Below, one piece after another: positions 34,717 through 45,720 of a DNA stretch of 64,000 nucleotides. The stretch is taken from the NCBI GenBank assembly GCA_961205875.1, contig OY540814.1, forward strand, positions 124,001 through 188,000, written 5' to 3'. The stretch's first letter is position 1; each line of letters begins with the position of its first letter. The position numbers were made by a program, and so were the translations under genes. This stretch comes from Sialis fuliginosa (lineage: Eukaryota > Arthropoda > Insecta > Megaloptera > Sialidae). The notes below the pieces were generated by a model that was not told the DNA's origin, did no database searches, and saw nothing but the letters and a program-made list of their open reading frames with translations.

Positions 34717-35563
34717 TCCTTAATGTATATAAAGCTCAACGTCTGTCTGTCTGTTAGTGCGCATATCACTCGAGAACCACTTTTCTTTTTTAATTCATAG
34801 GTACATTCTCTGGCCAGGTTATAGGCTATATTTTGTTTCGTTAGATGACATAACAACTAAGCAGTGACGATAATAATTAATCAAGTCGGAACAAATTTTG
34901 ACGTCGGCGCGCTATTTTGCAATACGCTGCCTAAACCGTTCAATATTGAACAAAAATATGTATTAAAGAACTGTGTAGAATCAAAAGATCTACAATAAAG
35001 TCAGCGACACCATAAATCTAACTTTTATATTTAAGCCAAAATTACTGCTTTTATGTTACAAAGAAAATTACAAATATTTGAGTTTTGTTTACGTGGACTT
35101 ATGACCTGCAAAACATTAATTATTATCGAAATAAATGATTTCATCGTCATAAGTACTTAATGTAGATATAATTTGCCCTTTACAGCATCCAATTTGGTCG
35201 TATAATTTAGAAAATATCGAAATATACATACGGGAACATATTATTCGCGCAATGGCGACCCGTGTCGCGGCGTGCGGCAAGGAGGAAGCGTGCTGAGTAG
35301 ACGCAGGGCAGAGGGAATGATCACAGGCCGGTATTATTTTGATTGTCAATTGTTTATTTTGTTTTCAATATTTAACTTTTAAATTTAAATAGAACAAAAA
35401 TTATTTGTACTTTTTGTTCTGATTGGGTTTTGTTAGGTAGGTAATTTAAGTGTTGTTTGGTTTTTATTACAATAATAACTAATCGTGTTTGTAATTAATT
35501 CAACTATATATTTTTAAAACCTAAACAATAATTCCGTAATCCACGCGAGTGAAGCCCAGCTAG
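34717..35563 (+). mobile_element. Helitron-1, copy e
   Basis: 5' TCCTTAATGTATATAAAG after A. The 3' end GAAGCCCAGCTAG is followed by T. The right arm of the terminal hairpin is deleted (CGCGAGTGAAG joined to CCCAG). Otherwise full-length. Confidence 0.85.
35116..35349 (-). CDS. Conserved small frame in Helitron-1 (copy e)
   Basis: A 77-codon frame almost identical to that of copy d, with changes mainly in residues 17-32. It ends FDNN. Shared length and open frame between two oppositely placed copies are compatible either with selection or with recent common ancestry. Confidence 0.28.
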   Translation of the reverse strand: MTIKIIPACDHSLCPASTQHASSLPHAATRVAIARIICSRMYISIFSKLYDQIGCCKGQIISTLSTYDDEIIYFDNN

Positions 35564-36249
35564 TATTTATATAAGATAAACCCCTAAGAACAGTAAAAAA
35601 ATCTGATAATACTTAATAAAAATCTCGTGAACGTATCAATTAATTTATTTTTTAATCAATCAACACAAGGCCTGTTCGAAACAATAAAACATGAAGAAAA
35701 ATGATTATCCTTCTTGTGCGGATGGAAAACGACGCATCCTAAATAGAAGGGATTTTTCACATGTATGTATGTTAGTGTATAGTGTGCAGGCAGACGGGGG
35801 TATTCAGGCACTTTTGTTATTAACTTTCCCTGTCACACTTCTCTTAGCAGTCCATCCTTCAGTGTCACCTCCTCCCCAACAGACATCTTTATTTATCCTT
35901 AAATATATTTCTATCTATATGATGATAAAAGCAAAGTTACAAATGACCATTTAATCCTGTTTACTTGCTTCAGTAATTCCGTCAAGTTTTTTCATACGAC
36001 GAAATTCGTGTACATATAATATTTATAAGTGTATTGATTTAATCTTTATTTTATACTAACTGTTATAATCGCAACTTCGTTCGTGTGAAATTTAAGTTAG
36101 GTTAGGAGTTGTCAGAAAGGAGAAAATCCACTTGACATAAGACTCTTGAAGAAAATTGTTACGGTATAATATAGATTTCTGTTATGATAGTCGATAAAAC
36201 AGGTTACGTTAAATAGAATGAAAAATACTAATTTCAATAAACATTATAA
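35564..36249. other. Low-repeat stretch
   Basis: 35690-35900 is GC-richer with a frame of 87 codons from an ATG at 35691. No domain recognised. 36163-36215 is a Helitron-2 interior fragment (CTGTTATGATAGTCGATAAA). Confidence 0.35.
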
Positions 36250-36785
36250 ATAAATAAAAAACATCTACCAAATAAATGTACAGTGCTTCCTCGTACTAAA
36301 TTCACCAAAGGTAGTTAATAATTCAACAATTTAAATAAATAAACACCGATAGTGTTTAGATAAATTGCCTGGCATTGGTTAACCATTTAATGTTTATCAA
36401 TTTTACTAAAAAAAATATTAGTTCGAAATTTTTCTTAAGACGCACCTGATTATTTTTTCGTATATTTTTAATTTTTTGACAATTTCAATCTAAATCAAAA
36501 TGCCAACGTCAAAATGACATTTAATGTGTCAAAGTAAATATCAATTTAAAAAAACAAATGCTTTTTTAAAGCAAATTGAGATAAATCTTTGTAAAGGAAT
36601 ATTTTACAGAAACGTTGTAGACCCATATTATAGGAAATTGAATGTTCGACAAAAAAGATTCTATAAAATTTTCACGTAACATGTGTCGTTCTTGAGATAT
36701 CTTGAAAAAATAAATATTTTGTCACCGTCCTCAAGTCAGACTCAACCATCCAACCAAGTTTCATTAATAACGGTTCAGTGGTTCA
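36250..36785 (+). mobile_element. Family C element, copy 5 (truncated)
   Basis: From CATCTACCAAATAAATG to GGTTCAGTGGTTCAAATCAA, then the family sequence stops before the microsatellite and terminal part. A Helitron-2 starts 50 bases later. Confidence 0.65.
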
Positions 36786-36839
36786 AATCAAGGGTTTTGG
36801 ATGTAAAACATAAAAATTATTTATTATTTTATGCAATTA

Positions 36840-37645
36840 TCCATACTAATATTATAAATGCGAAAGTGTGTCTGTTTGTCTGTCCATTTGTTACTTTTTC
36901 ACGGCTAAGACGTTGAACCGATCTTGATGAAATTTGGCAGGGAAATAGCTAACTTCCTGAGGAAGGACAAAGGCTACATTATATCTCGAAAAACGTATTA
37001 ACTCAATCGTGACCGAGGTTTTTTTTTGTTACCGATATTGCTGATTTTTCTGTCATCAATTCATACCTATCTATGTATACTATGTATAATAAAAAATAGT
37101 TTTAAATCAATTCCCATGTGGTTGCTTTGCTACAAAATGATGAGGTGGATTGCTACACTTACAAACAGCACATGTATACAAGATTTACTTAACAAAATTT
37201 TAAATATTTTTTTTGATATTAGGTTACATTACGAAGCTACGAAAAAGGAAGAACAAGGTATTAAAATTGGGTCAAAAAATTCGAAACTTATATTATTTAG
37301 AAATCAATAATTTTTTTTTTAAATAAAATTTTTTTATAACATTAATTATTATTTTTTAACCTCTTTATATTTATCTATGAATATTTTTAATGTTCGGGGC
37401 CACGAATGAAATAGTTACACTTCCTGTATATTCCAAACCTGTTTCTCTCTCTTTCTTTTGACACGGCTCTGTTTTCGAGTCAGATGCGTGGTCCATTCTC
37501 TATGTCTATGGCGCTACCTGTTTTTTTGACTATCAAAACAGAAATCTGTATTATCTAACCTTCTTCTAATTCTTCATGGGTTTTATGTCCGAAAGCTCTT
37601 ACCTAACGTAAATCACACGAGAACGAAGCCGTGGGGAACAGCTAG
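36840..37645 (+). mobile_element. Helitron-2, copy c (longest)
   Basis: 5' TCCATACTAATATTATAAAT after A. 3' GTGGGGAACAGCTAG followed by T. Contains (GTCT)n and TTGATGAAATTTGGCAGGG. An internal frame (37110-37310, 67 codons) and the block GTTACCGATATTGCTGAT, also found at 56510, may be acquired sequence. 806 bp with no Rep/helicase. Confidence 0.8.
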
Positions 37646-37706
37646 TATTTTTAAATAAAATTTAAATCAAAAGTTATTCAAAATATCTTTTGAACTGTAT
37701 AAGCTT

Positions 37707-37709
<3 letters not shown>

Positions 37710-37744
<35 letters not shown>
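37710..37744. repeat. (AT)n microsatellite
   Basis: 35 bases of perfect AT dinucleotide repeat. Confidence 0.95.
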
Positions 37745-37749
<5 letters not shown>

Positions 37750-37989
37750 CTGAAAATAACGAGTGACCACTTGTAAATTGAACATGTATAAAATGGCGAC
37801 GTAATTCGAGTAGGTTAATCGTACATATAGAAAAATAACTCAAGTGGACAAAAGTAATTTGGTTTATATTTTGACCAGTCGTCTGGAGAATATAATTCAG
37901 TGAAGATGGTATTCACATTGACTAACGTAGCTTTGTAATTAAAATAAAAAATTGCTATAAATTTTATGTTTTTGAATGCTCTCGTAATA

Positions 37990-38250
37990 AAAAAGTTACA
38001 TACGTTGCTGGAAATAAAAAAGGGAACAAAAAGGTGCAGTTCCTTTTTAATAAAAAATCAGAGTATATTAAATATACAGGCTGTTTTTTTAAAGACTTTC
38101 CACCAGCGGATTATTTCCAAAATAACGAATTTTCAGAGACAATGTTTCATATAAAAGTTTCATGGTTTCGAGTGGGCTCAATACTGACAATATGGGTTGA
38201 CCTTGAAAAGGTCACCTTAATGGGTTTTCAGGTTTAACTTTTCTTTTTCA
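37990..38250. repeat. Family J repeat, copy 2
   Basis: ACTTTCCACCAGCGGATTA and CCAAAATAACGAATTTTC match 21735-22205 in inverted orientation. No ends found. Confidence 0.5.
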
Positions 38251-38365
38251 AGTCTAAACATATTTTTTGATGCAGATTCGTAATTTACGAGGAAAAATAA
38301 GCAATTTTTACTTGAAACATTTTTTATGAAAATGTCCATATTTTATGATATGGAGCAAAACAAAA

Positions 38366-38646
38366 AGAAATTTCTGGATATTCAATAATTTTTTACTCGA
38401 AAACTATAAATTTTAATGAAAAATCACAAGAGGAAAAAAGCACTTAGATTTAAGCAAGGATTCTCAGAGAATTTTTTTTATTCATAGTGAATATTAACTT
38501 TTTATGCAACTTTTTAAATTAAAAACAAATAAAATAAAATTCTCTGAGAATCATTGCCTAAATCTAAGCACTTTTTACTTCTTATGATTATTTTTTTAAA
38601 TTAATAGTTTTCGAATAAAAAATTATTAAAAATCCAGAAACTTCTT
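38366..38646. repeat. Foldback repeat
   Basis: AGAAATTTCTGGAT...GGATTCTCAGAGAATTTT is inverted as AAAATTCTCTGAGAATC...AATCCAGAAACTTCTT. Imperfect arms of about 115 bp around a 50-bp loop. No target duplication assigned. Confidence 0.7.
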
Positions 38647-38724
38647 AAATTTTTAAATCTGTTGTAAGCGGTTCTGACCTTTATGGTGGCAGACAACTTC
38701 TGAAGCCCATAGTAAATAATTATA

Positions 38725-39123
38725 CAGTGTATTCCAAGTTGAATAAGACATAGGACATTTAACATGGAGGTAATTAGAAGTGTTGTAGTAACCTTTGGTC
38801 AAATTTAACGATGTGTGATTGGTGCATTTTGAAATGCCGCCTCGAAACTAACTGATAAATTTTAAATTAATCAACAGTATTTTGTTTTCAACAATAAAAT
38901 ACATTAATGAAATTAAAGTAAGCATCCTAGATAAAATTATAATAATATTTTTTGGCAGATATAAATTTGAAAACAAAATACTAATTACTATTTTATTAAA
39001 TTTTGTGGCGGCATTTCAAAATGCACCAATCACACATTGTTCAATTTGACCAAAGGCTACTACAGCATTTCTAATTGTCCTCATGTTAAATTTCCTATGT
39101 CTTAATCAATTTGGAATACACTG
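38725..39123. mobile_element. TA-inserted foldback MITE (CAGTGTATTCC)
   Basis: Left end CAGTGTATTCCAAGTTGAA and right end ATTTGGAATACACTG, with TA on each side. The arms extend over GGCATTTCAAAATGC and CAATCACACA for about 130 bp. 399 bp, non-coding. Confidence 0.8.
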
Positions 39124-39617
39124 TATGAAAAATATCTTATACTGTCAAAATCAACTGTACTTGAGTAAAAAGTACATTATTCTAAATAAAAATAATTCAT
39201 AGAGGAAATCACAGAATTAATACCTACCCCGTTCAAAGTGTTTGCAAGCTGTCGCGTAAAGTAAGAAAATACATAATATTAAAATTACAAAAATGAAATA
39301 CGGAAATAGAATCGTAATTAATTCTGATAATGTGGTTAATGAATAAAATAAGGGGTTCGAAGTAATAACGAAATTCAGCGTCTACCTGCTCATTAAAACT
39401 TTAGGAATACATTAATTTTAACATAAAGATAAACTCTTTCCAAGCAGTAATTTCATTCAGAACATGAATAAATACTTTTCAGCTTCACGTTTATCTATGT
39501 ATTATATTAGGGTGATCCTTATATTGGGTTAGGATGAATTTAGACCGGGCCGCCCCCCCCAAATCAGCTCCAAATAATTAAAAAAAAATGTGGAAAAAAT
39601 TTCAGCCCTCTATCTTA
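39124..39617. other. AT-rich stretch, nothing recognised
   Basis: A C run (CCGCCCCCCCC) at 39550 stands just before the foldback. Confidence 0.4.
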
Positions 39618-40265
39618 AACAATGGCCATTACTAGAGGGGGGTGATTTTCCCATATACACGTGTTTGTTTGATTTTTCAAAGACCTGTCGTACTAAAAAT
39701 TTTGAATAAAGTAACTTCTGATGTAACGTTGTCAGCTAGGTATTTATTTGGTCATTCCATCAAGAAAATTTAAAAAAATAATTTTTTTTTATAATTTCTG
39801 GATAATTTTGTCAGAAAAATGTTTGACAATAAAAACATTGATCTTGAAATAAAAAAAAATGTATTCTAAAATCAAAAAAGATCATTCCATATCAATTTCT
39901 AACTGGCCCTACCAATTTTTTTTTTCAATTTTAATTTTAGAATCAATTTTAATTTTATTTTAAGATCAATATTTTCATTGTCAAACGTTTTACTGACAAA
40001 ATAATCCAGAAATTATAAAAAAAAATTGTTTTTTTAATTTTCTTGATGGAATGACCCAATGACCCATATAGCTGACAACGTTGAATCAGAAGTTTAATTT
40101 ATCCATCAAGATATGGAATATGAGTACCAGGAATGCTTTCATGGGTATTCTAGATTTTTAGAAAGAGTTTAAGACACTCTAGTACGCAGGTCTTTGAAAA
40201 ATCGAAAAAAACACGTGTATATGGGAAAATCACGCCCTCTCTGGTAATGGCCATTTTTTTATCAA
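39618..40265. repeat. Large foldback repeat
   Basis: AATGGCCATTACTAGAGGG, CACGTGT, CTTTGAAAAATC and the block around CAGAAATTATAAAAAAAA occur inverted in the two halves. The right half has an insertion of about 90 bp (40100-40190) absent from the left. No coding potential. Confidence 0.7.
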
Positions 40266-40404
40266 CTATATAGTAACTTTTTCATTTAAAATACCAACTA
40301 TTTTTCCAATCTCTACCTATCAGTCATCTACTGGAAAAACGGAGAAACTGTGGTTTCTAGTCACTTAAAGTAAAATATACACCTTAACCACAATAAAACA
40401 ATGT

Positions 40405-40449
40405 CACTCGACACGTGTTTCGACTTCACAAGAAGTCCTCATCAGGAGG
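40405..40449 (-). ncRNA. Hammerhead-like ribozyme motif, copy 2
   Basis: Minus strand: CTGATGAG, helix II GACTTC-TTGT-GAAGTC (6 perfect pairs), GAAA, then CACGTGTC. Helix I is short (3 pairs, CTC with GAG). Cleavage would follow the C of GUGUC. Helix III ACACGUGU is self-complementary, so pairing between two molecules would be needed. Confidence 0.6.
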
Positions 40450-40496
40450 CTAACAGTTCCAGACTGATACAGTCTTGGTCAAACCTTATATTTATA

Positions 40497-40682
40497 CTAA
40501 AAGGGCTTATCCCGCTTCAATGATTCTGACCAATCGACTGCAAGGTCTAGAAGGACTGAAGCTGGGATAGGTCCGGTACCACTATTAAAAATCCTAGTCT
40601 TATCCCTCAAGATTTCTAAGCTTTCTGCAGCAGCGTCCAATTGATTGTTATTACTGCATGCTTTAATTAGTTTCTGGAACTG
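40497..40682 (-). pseudogene. Coding-like 61-codon fragment of unknown gene
   Basis: Minus-strand frame between a TAA (40685-40683) and a TAG (40499-40497). There is no ATG at its start, so it would be an exon or a 5'-truncated piece. The G+C content is well above its surroundings and the residues are balanced and hydrophilic: a likely helix LDAAAESLEILRDKTR, then FNSGTGPIP, then a second amphipathic segment SVLLDLAVDWSESLKRD. This pattern recalls helical-repeat proteins, but I do not recognise the family. An AG that could serve as a splice acceptor precedes TTC at 40679. It lies exactly between the two inverted hammerhead arms, so it may be host sequence picked up by a retroelement. Confidence 0.4.
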
Positions 40683-40685
40683 TTA

Positions 40686-40731
40686 GGCTCCTGATGAGGA
40701 CTTCTTGTGAAGTCGAAACACGTGTCGAGTG
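40686..40731 (+). ncRNA. Hammerhead-like ribozyme motif, copy 3
   Basis: GCTC ahead of CTGATGA (40691-40697) can pair with GAGT after the cleavage C at 40726 (three Watson-Crick pairs and one G-U). Helix II GACTTC/GAAGTC (40699-40714) closes a TTGT loop. GAAA is at 40715-40718, then palindromic CACGTG. One extra G (40698) separates the core from helix II; an extra residue at this place is tolerated in a known viroid hammerhead. Confidence 0.62.
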
Positions 40732-40757
40732 ACATTGTTTTATTGTGGTTAAGGTGT

Positions 40758-41140
40758 TTTTTTTTAGTTTAAGTATCAGTTATCTGTCTCCGTTTCAGTT
40801 TTTAGTTTTTACATATAGAGACTGGACGGACAACTATTAATTGATCGTCTAAAAGCACCTTAACAGAAACTTCATACTTACATAATACATATATGTGTAC
40901 ACAAGTAGGTATATAATATAGGTATGTATAATATAATCTAATAGCTTCGAGCAAAGTTCAAATTGCATATTATTAGTGAGATATTTATAGATAATATATA
41001 GATTGAAAAGCGTTCTTCCAATTTCCCTTGAGATTTTTGAAAGTATATTTTGCGCAACAGTTATTGCCGATTGCCGAATTACTTTAAGCAATATGTTTTA
41101 ATTAAAACATAGCGTGTCTGTTCAGTTGATTAAATGATTA
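40758..41140. other. AT-rich stretch, nothing recognised
   Basis: The 80-codon frame at 40849-41091 has no recognisable feature. Confidence 0.4.
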
Positions 41141-42891
41141 TATATGAGCATTTCCAGTAGTTTTTTAAAAAACAGGGCACACGTATGTCACCGATTTTGC
41201 TCCCAATTTTTTTTCTCAAAGTATATATCAAAAAAAACATGTTTCCCCAAATCTTTTTCCCCCGCCCCCTTTTTTGCCCGAATAACGATTTTTTAAACTT
41301 TTGAAATCGAGCGAAATTAGACTTTTTTCGATAGTACCTTATTTTTCAAAATGTCCCTTATTATGCATGTTATAGGGCTCATTTTCTTCGTTTTTTGTTG
41401 ATCTTTCATTTGAAATCGGTTTCAGACCCGAATATTCAATTTTGGCCGAATGCGGTACCAAAACATTAAGTTTGATTTTTTGTAAAAATAGTCGATTTTG
41501 AAATTGCCGCCAAATATTTTGGTCTCAACCAAAATACTTCCGGTATGGGTCATTTTATTCAATTTTTTATGTAGTTTCCAAATATTTATACATTTTTTAA
41601 TTTGGTCAAAAACTTTTAAAGTTACACTTGTTTTTAGATGTCTTATTTTCCAAAAAACGTTATATTCACACCATTAAAACTTTTTTCTCTATACTCCAAA
41701 TTGCACCAAATTTTGGCAAAAGTTTCCCTTCCTTACCCTTAAAACAACCCTTAAAAAACAATTTTTCATATTGAGCTCCTAAGTGATATATAATTTTTAT
41801 AAAACACCTAATTACTCGTGTATTAAAGTTAAGAATTTACAGGTATTTTCAGTGTTTCTGAAATATCGGGGCTCCTGATAATCGAATGAAAAATATACCA
41901 CTTAATTCGTTATGAAATTCCCTACAAATCTACATATGTTTAATTTTTTTAGATTAATTACAAAACTTACAAATAAATAAAAACTTTGTACATCGATTTC
42001 GTATTTATTTAATAACAACTTTCAATGTAATGAATAGTGTCTCGCTCGGTTTTTATTTTTTTATAGGTTTTTTAATTAATATAAAAAAATTAAACTTATG
42101 TAGATTTGTAGGGAATTTCATAACGAATTAAGTGATATATTTTTTATTCGATTATCAGGAGCCCCGATATTTCAGAAACACTGAAAATACCTGTAAATTC
42201 TTAACTTTAATACACGAGTAATTAGGTGTTTTATAAAAATTATATCTCACTTAGGAGCTCAATATGAAAAAATGTTTTTTGAGGGTTGTTTTAAGGATAA
42301 AAAAAGGAAACTTTTGCCAAAATTTGGTGCAATTTGGAGTATAGAGAAAAAAGTTTTGATGGTGTGAATATAGCGTTTTTTGGAAAATAAGATATATAAA
42401 AACAAGTGTAACTTTAAAAGTTTTTGACCAAATTAAAAAATGTATAAATATTTGGAAACTACATAAAAAATTGAATAAAATGACCTATACCGGAAGTATT
42501 TTGGTTGAAACCAAAATATTTGGCGGCAATTTCAAAATCGACTATTTTTACAAAAAATCAAACTAAATGTTTTGGTACCGCATTCGGCCAAAATTGAATA
42601 TTCGGGTCTAAAACCGATTTCAAATGAAAGATCAACAAAAAACGAAGAAAATGAGCCCTATAACATGCATAATAAGGGACATTTTGAAAAATAAGGTAAT
42701 ATCGAAAAAAGTCTAATTTCGCTCGATTTCAAAAGTTTAAAAAATCGTAATTCGGCCAAAAAAGGGGGCGGGGAGAAAAGATTTTGGGAAACGTGTTTTT
42801 ATGATATGTACTTTGAGAAAAAAAAATAGGAGCAAAATCGGTGACATACGTGCGCCCAGTTTTTTAAAAAACTACTGGAAATGCTCATATA
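41141..42891. repeat. 1.75-kb palindrome (long foldback)
   Basis: The arms of about 830 bp (41141-41970 and 42066-42891) are inverted copies with roughly 5-8 percent differences by eye. They run from ATATGAGCATTTCCAGTAG and CACGTATGTCACCGATTTTG to GAAATTCCCTACAAATCTAC. The spacer of about 95 bp itself partly pairs. No coding capacity or recognised ends. A transcript would form a very long hairpin. Confidence 0.88.
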
Positions 42892-42901
42892 AATAATAAA
42901 T

Positions 42902-43474
42902 CAGGGGTCGAAACAAGTTCAGTGTTCAGAAATACTGATTTTACTAACACATAGGAATATAAAAATACTGACTTTTACTGACATCTGAACCGAGTTAAAA
43001 AATGTTTTATGTATCAAAAAAATACTTTTATAATTATTGGCCTCCACCATCTCCATTCCCTCTAGCCAACCCTTAGCACCTTTTTATTATGTTCATAACA
43101 AATATAACGAACATTACAGTTAATTTTTGTTAATTTTTCTCACCGAACTTGGCATAGCCAGTGCTACAGTGAGATTATGTTGTCTATATGTTCACGTATA
43201 CGTTACAATTATGTCATAAAATATCTTCTAAAAGTTTGTAATAAACAATACAAATAAGTAAACAAAATAGAACATTATTTATAATTTGAATATATTTTTC
43301 ACGGTAATTGTGTCGTTTTGAAGTCAAATAGTGAGTTTTTGCACGATAAATAGGGCTCCGATGTGAAAACTTTGAGTGCCAAACCCAAAAACTGACAAAA
43401 CTGACCATTTTTCAAAAATACTAACTTGACCGGGTTACAAAAAACTGACTTTTACTGACCAGTTTTGACCCCTG
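42902..43474. mobile_element. Non-autonomous hAT (hAT-G)
   Basis: CAGGGGTCGAAACAAG and GTTTTGACCCCTG are inverted ends of hAT type. Subterminal TACTGAC/TTTTACTGAC motifs repeat on both sides. The flanks TAATAAAT and TAATGTGC match at four positions only, so the target duplication is doubtful. It starts 10 bases after the palindrome. Confidence 0.68.
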
Positions 43475-43641
43475 TAATGTGCTATATTATGTAATATTTA
43501 TATTATATGAAATGTAAAATATCCATTTTAATTAATTAAATAAATATAATTCTTTTTAACGGATTATTTTGAGTAGAGAAATTATGTCGTTCTAAATTTG
43601 CTGTAAACGCCAAAATTACAACTTTGTAGTAGAGATAAAAA

Positions 43642-44337
43642 AAAACATCTGCCAAGTAAATGCACAGTAGTGCTTCCTCGTGCTAAATTCACCAAAGGTA
43701 GTTAATTATTCAACAATTAATTACCTGAATTGGTTAAACATTTAATTTTTATACAATTTTACTAAAAAATATTTTTATTTTTTAAATAAAATTGTTATTA
43801 TTTTCTTAAGACGCACCTGATTATTTTTTCGTATATTTTTAATTTCTGACAGTTTCAATCTAAATCTAAGTTTATGCAAACGTCAAAATGACATTTAATA
43901 TGTCCAAGTAAATATCAATTTAGAAAAAAAAACACGATTTTTTAAAATAATTTGTAAGGGAATATTTTACAACAAACGTTGTAGACCCATGTTATAAAAA
44001 ATTTAATGCTCTACAAAAAATATTATATAAAATTTCCCCCTAACCTCTCCCTTACACACGATTTTGATGATTTTGAAATGGGACCGTCCTCAAGCCAGAC
44101 CCAATCATTCGACCAAGTTTCAACAATATCGGTTCAGTGGTTCATGAGTTATCCGTGTGACAAGGATTCAGGGGACAGACGGACGGACAGACAGACAGAC
44201 ACGGAACGAAAAGTGTTTGTCTTGACGTGAAACGGAAAGATCAATTAAAAATTTTGAAATCGAAAAGCATTTTTTTTGTATTAATCTAAAACAATCACAA
44301 AGCTTCTCGTATCTTCGATATTGCGAGGAAGCAATTA
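43642..44337 (+). mobile_element. Family C element, copy 6
   Basis: From CATCTGCCAAGTAAATGC to TATTGCGAGGAAGCAA, with a deletion of about 45 bp near 43720. (GACA)n at 44176-44200. Preceded by an A run. Confidence 0.78.
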
Positions 44338-44983
44338 GACAAGTGCAAACTATATTTGCACAGTTAGTGTTCCGTGCCATTAGCCCCCCTCCCATTTAAA
44401 TTATTGAAAATTTTGAAAACTTGTAAACACAAAAATTTTAAAGAAATATTTTTTGTCGAAAAACTTTTGTCAGCTATAGATGAGGGGCCCTACTTTGTAT
44501 ATTGAACAAAAAAAGGTACGCAACATGAAAAGTTTGTTCACCTCTGCTTTATCAGATACATGTTTATAATATCAAAATGAAAATTTTCTACTTTCTATCA
44601 GGTGTGCATTAATGGAACATTTTATGGAAAATATGTTTTTTTCTGAGAGTTTATTTATAAGGCAAAGGAGAATAACTTTTCATGAATTCAAAGTGAGAGT
44701 TAAAAATGTCTTAAAAATTTAAAAAGCTATCGAAACGAGCAACGTCTTCCGGGAAATTTAATGTTTCAGTTTGAAACGGTCACTTCTCCATAGTTCAGAG
44801 TTCAAACAGAAAAGAGAAACACATAAATACGGATTTTTCCAATACTTTATGCATGGAATAAAAAACAGTAGATATCAAAATCAGTTAATGTTGCTAGAGT
44901 ATTTGGGATTTGTTGGTATATCATTTTGAATTATAAACTAGGTATGTTTGTTTTAATATAATTAAAATTAAATAGATATATTT
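44338..44983. other. AT-rich stretch, nothing recognised
   Basis: No element ends or gene seen. Confidence 0.4.
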
Positions 44984-45293
44984 GAGCCGTTTATTTTGAA
45001 AGTGGCCTAACTCCATTTATGTTTAAACTGAGATATTTAAGAGTTTGCGTTTCAATAAAATTAAAAATATACGTGTAAGATATCAATGTGCCACATTGAT
45101 TAAGTGTTTCTAAGGGAGTTCAATTTACAATTAATATTAAAATAACACCAATTATTAAGTGAATAATATGTGTTTTTTTACCACAAATGGAGTTAAGCCA
45201 CTTTTAAAGTAAACAATTACATTTGTTATAAATTTAAAAGAACTCAACTCCATTTGTTGTTATTTAAAATGCTTCAAATTGAAAAAAAAACAA
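44984..45293. repeat. Family L repeat, copy 1
   Basis: About 95 percent like 53972-54288. AGTGGCCTAACTCCATTTATG and CACAAATGGAGTTAAGCCACT are inverted internally, and AACTCAACTCCATTTG follows. No transposase. Probably a MITE. Confidence 0.65.
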
Positions 45294-45310
45294 GCTTTGG
45301 GTTGGGGTGA

Positions 45311-45420
45311 GACCCTTTAGGTCCACACAATCAACTTCCCAACACGGTATGATTATAAATACTTGAATACTGATTATTTATTGTTTCTGTATAGTTTATG
45401 TGAATATTTTTTTTAATATG
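45311..45420. repeat. Family N repeat, copy 1
   Basis: CCCTTTAGGTCCACACAATC through GTATAGTTTATGTGAATA is repeated almost exactly at 48084-48186, where a family C element interrupts what follows. Confidence 0.65.
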
Positions 45421-45469
45421 TATATGAAAAATTTAAATCGAATTGGTCAGAAATAAAACTCACCTTTGT

Positions 45470-45720
45470 TTTATGAATATTAGTTTTCTAATATCCTAAT
45501 GTCAATAATATAACACACATTTTTAGAATAACTAATTTGACAATTTGAATTATATTGCATTTGTTTTATAGAACGTAACTAGTCTGATAATTTAAATTTA
45601 ATTGTATTTGTTTCCAAGGCAACATACATTGTAGACTTATTTATTAGTATTTAAAATTCAAATTTTGAGGGTGGTTTTCACCTTTCACCCCTTAAATGGC
45701 TGTTTAGGCACGTTTAACAA
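45470..45720 (+). repeat. Family M fragment, copy 5 (diverged)
   Basis: ATTAGTTTTCTAATATCC, ACTAATTTGACAATTTGAAT, TTGTTTCCAAGGCAACAT and AATGGCTGTTTAGGCACG match the left third of family M. The ends are missing. Confidence 0.6.

Larger units (their letters stand above)
40376..40757. mobile_element. Inverted pair of Penelope-like terminal fragments
   Basis: CACCTTAACCACAATAAAAC through CTAACAGTTCCAGA (about 40376-40461) is repeated inverted at about 40669-40757. Each arm contains one hammerhead-like motif on its own strand. The roughly 205 bases between the arms hold a coding-like minus-strand frame. The same motif is single at 18838-18884. Hammerheads of this compact type are known from Penelope-like retroelements; no reverse transcriptase is seen here. 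Confidence 0.6.
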
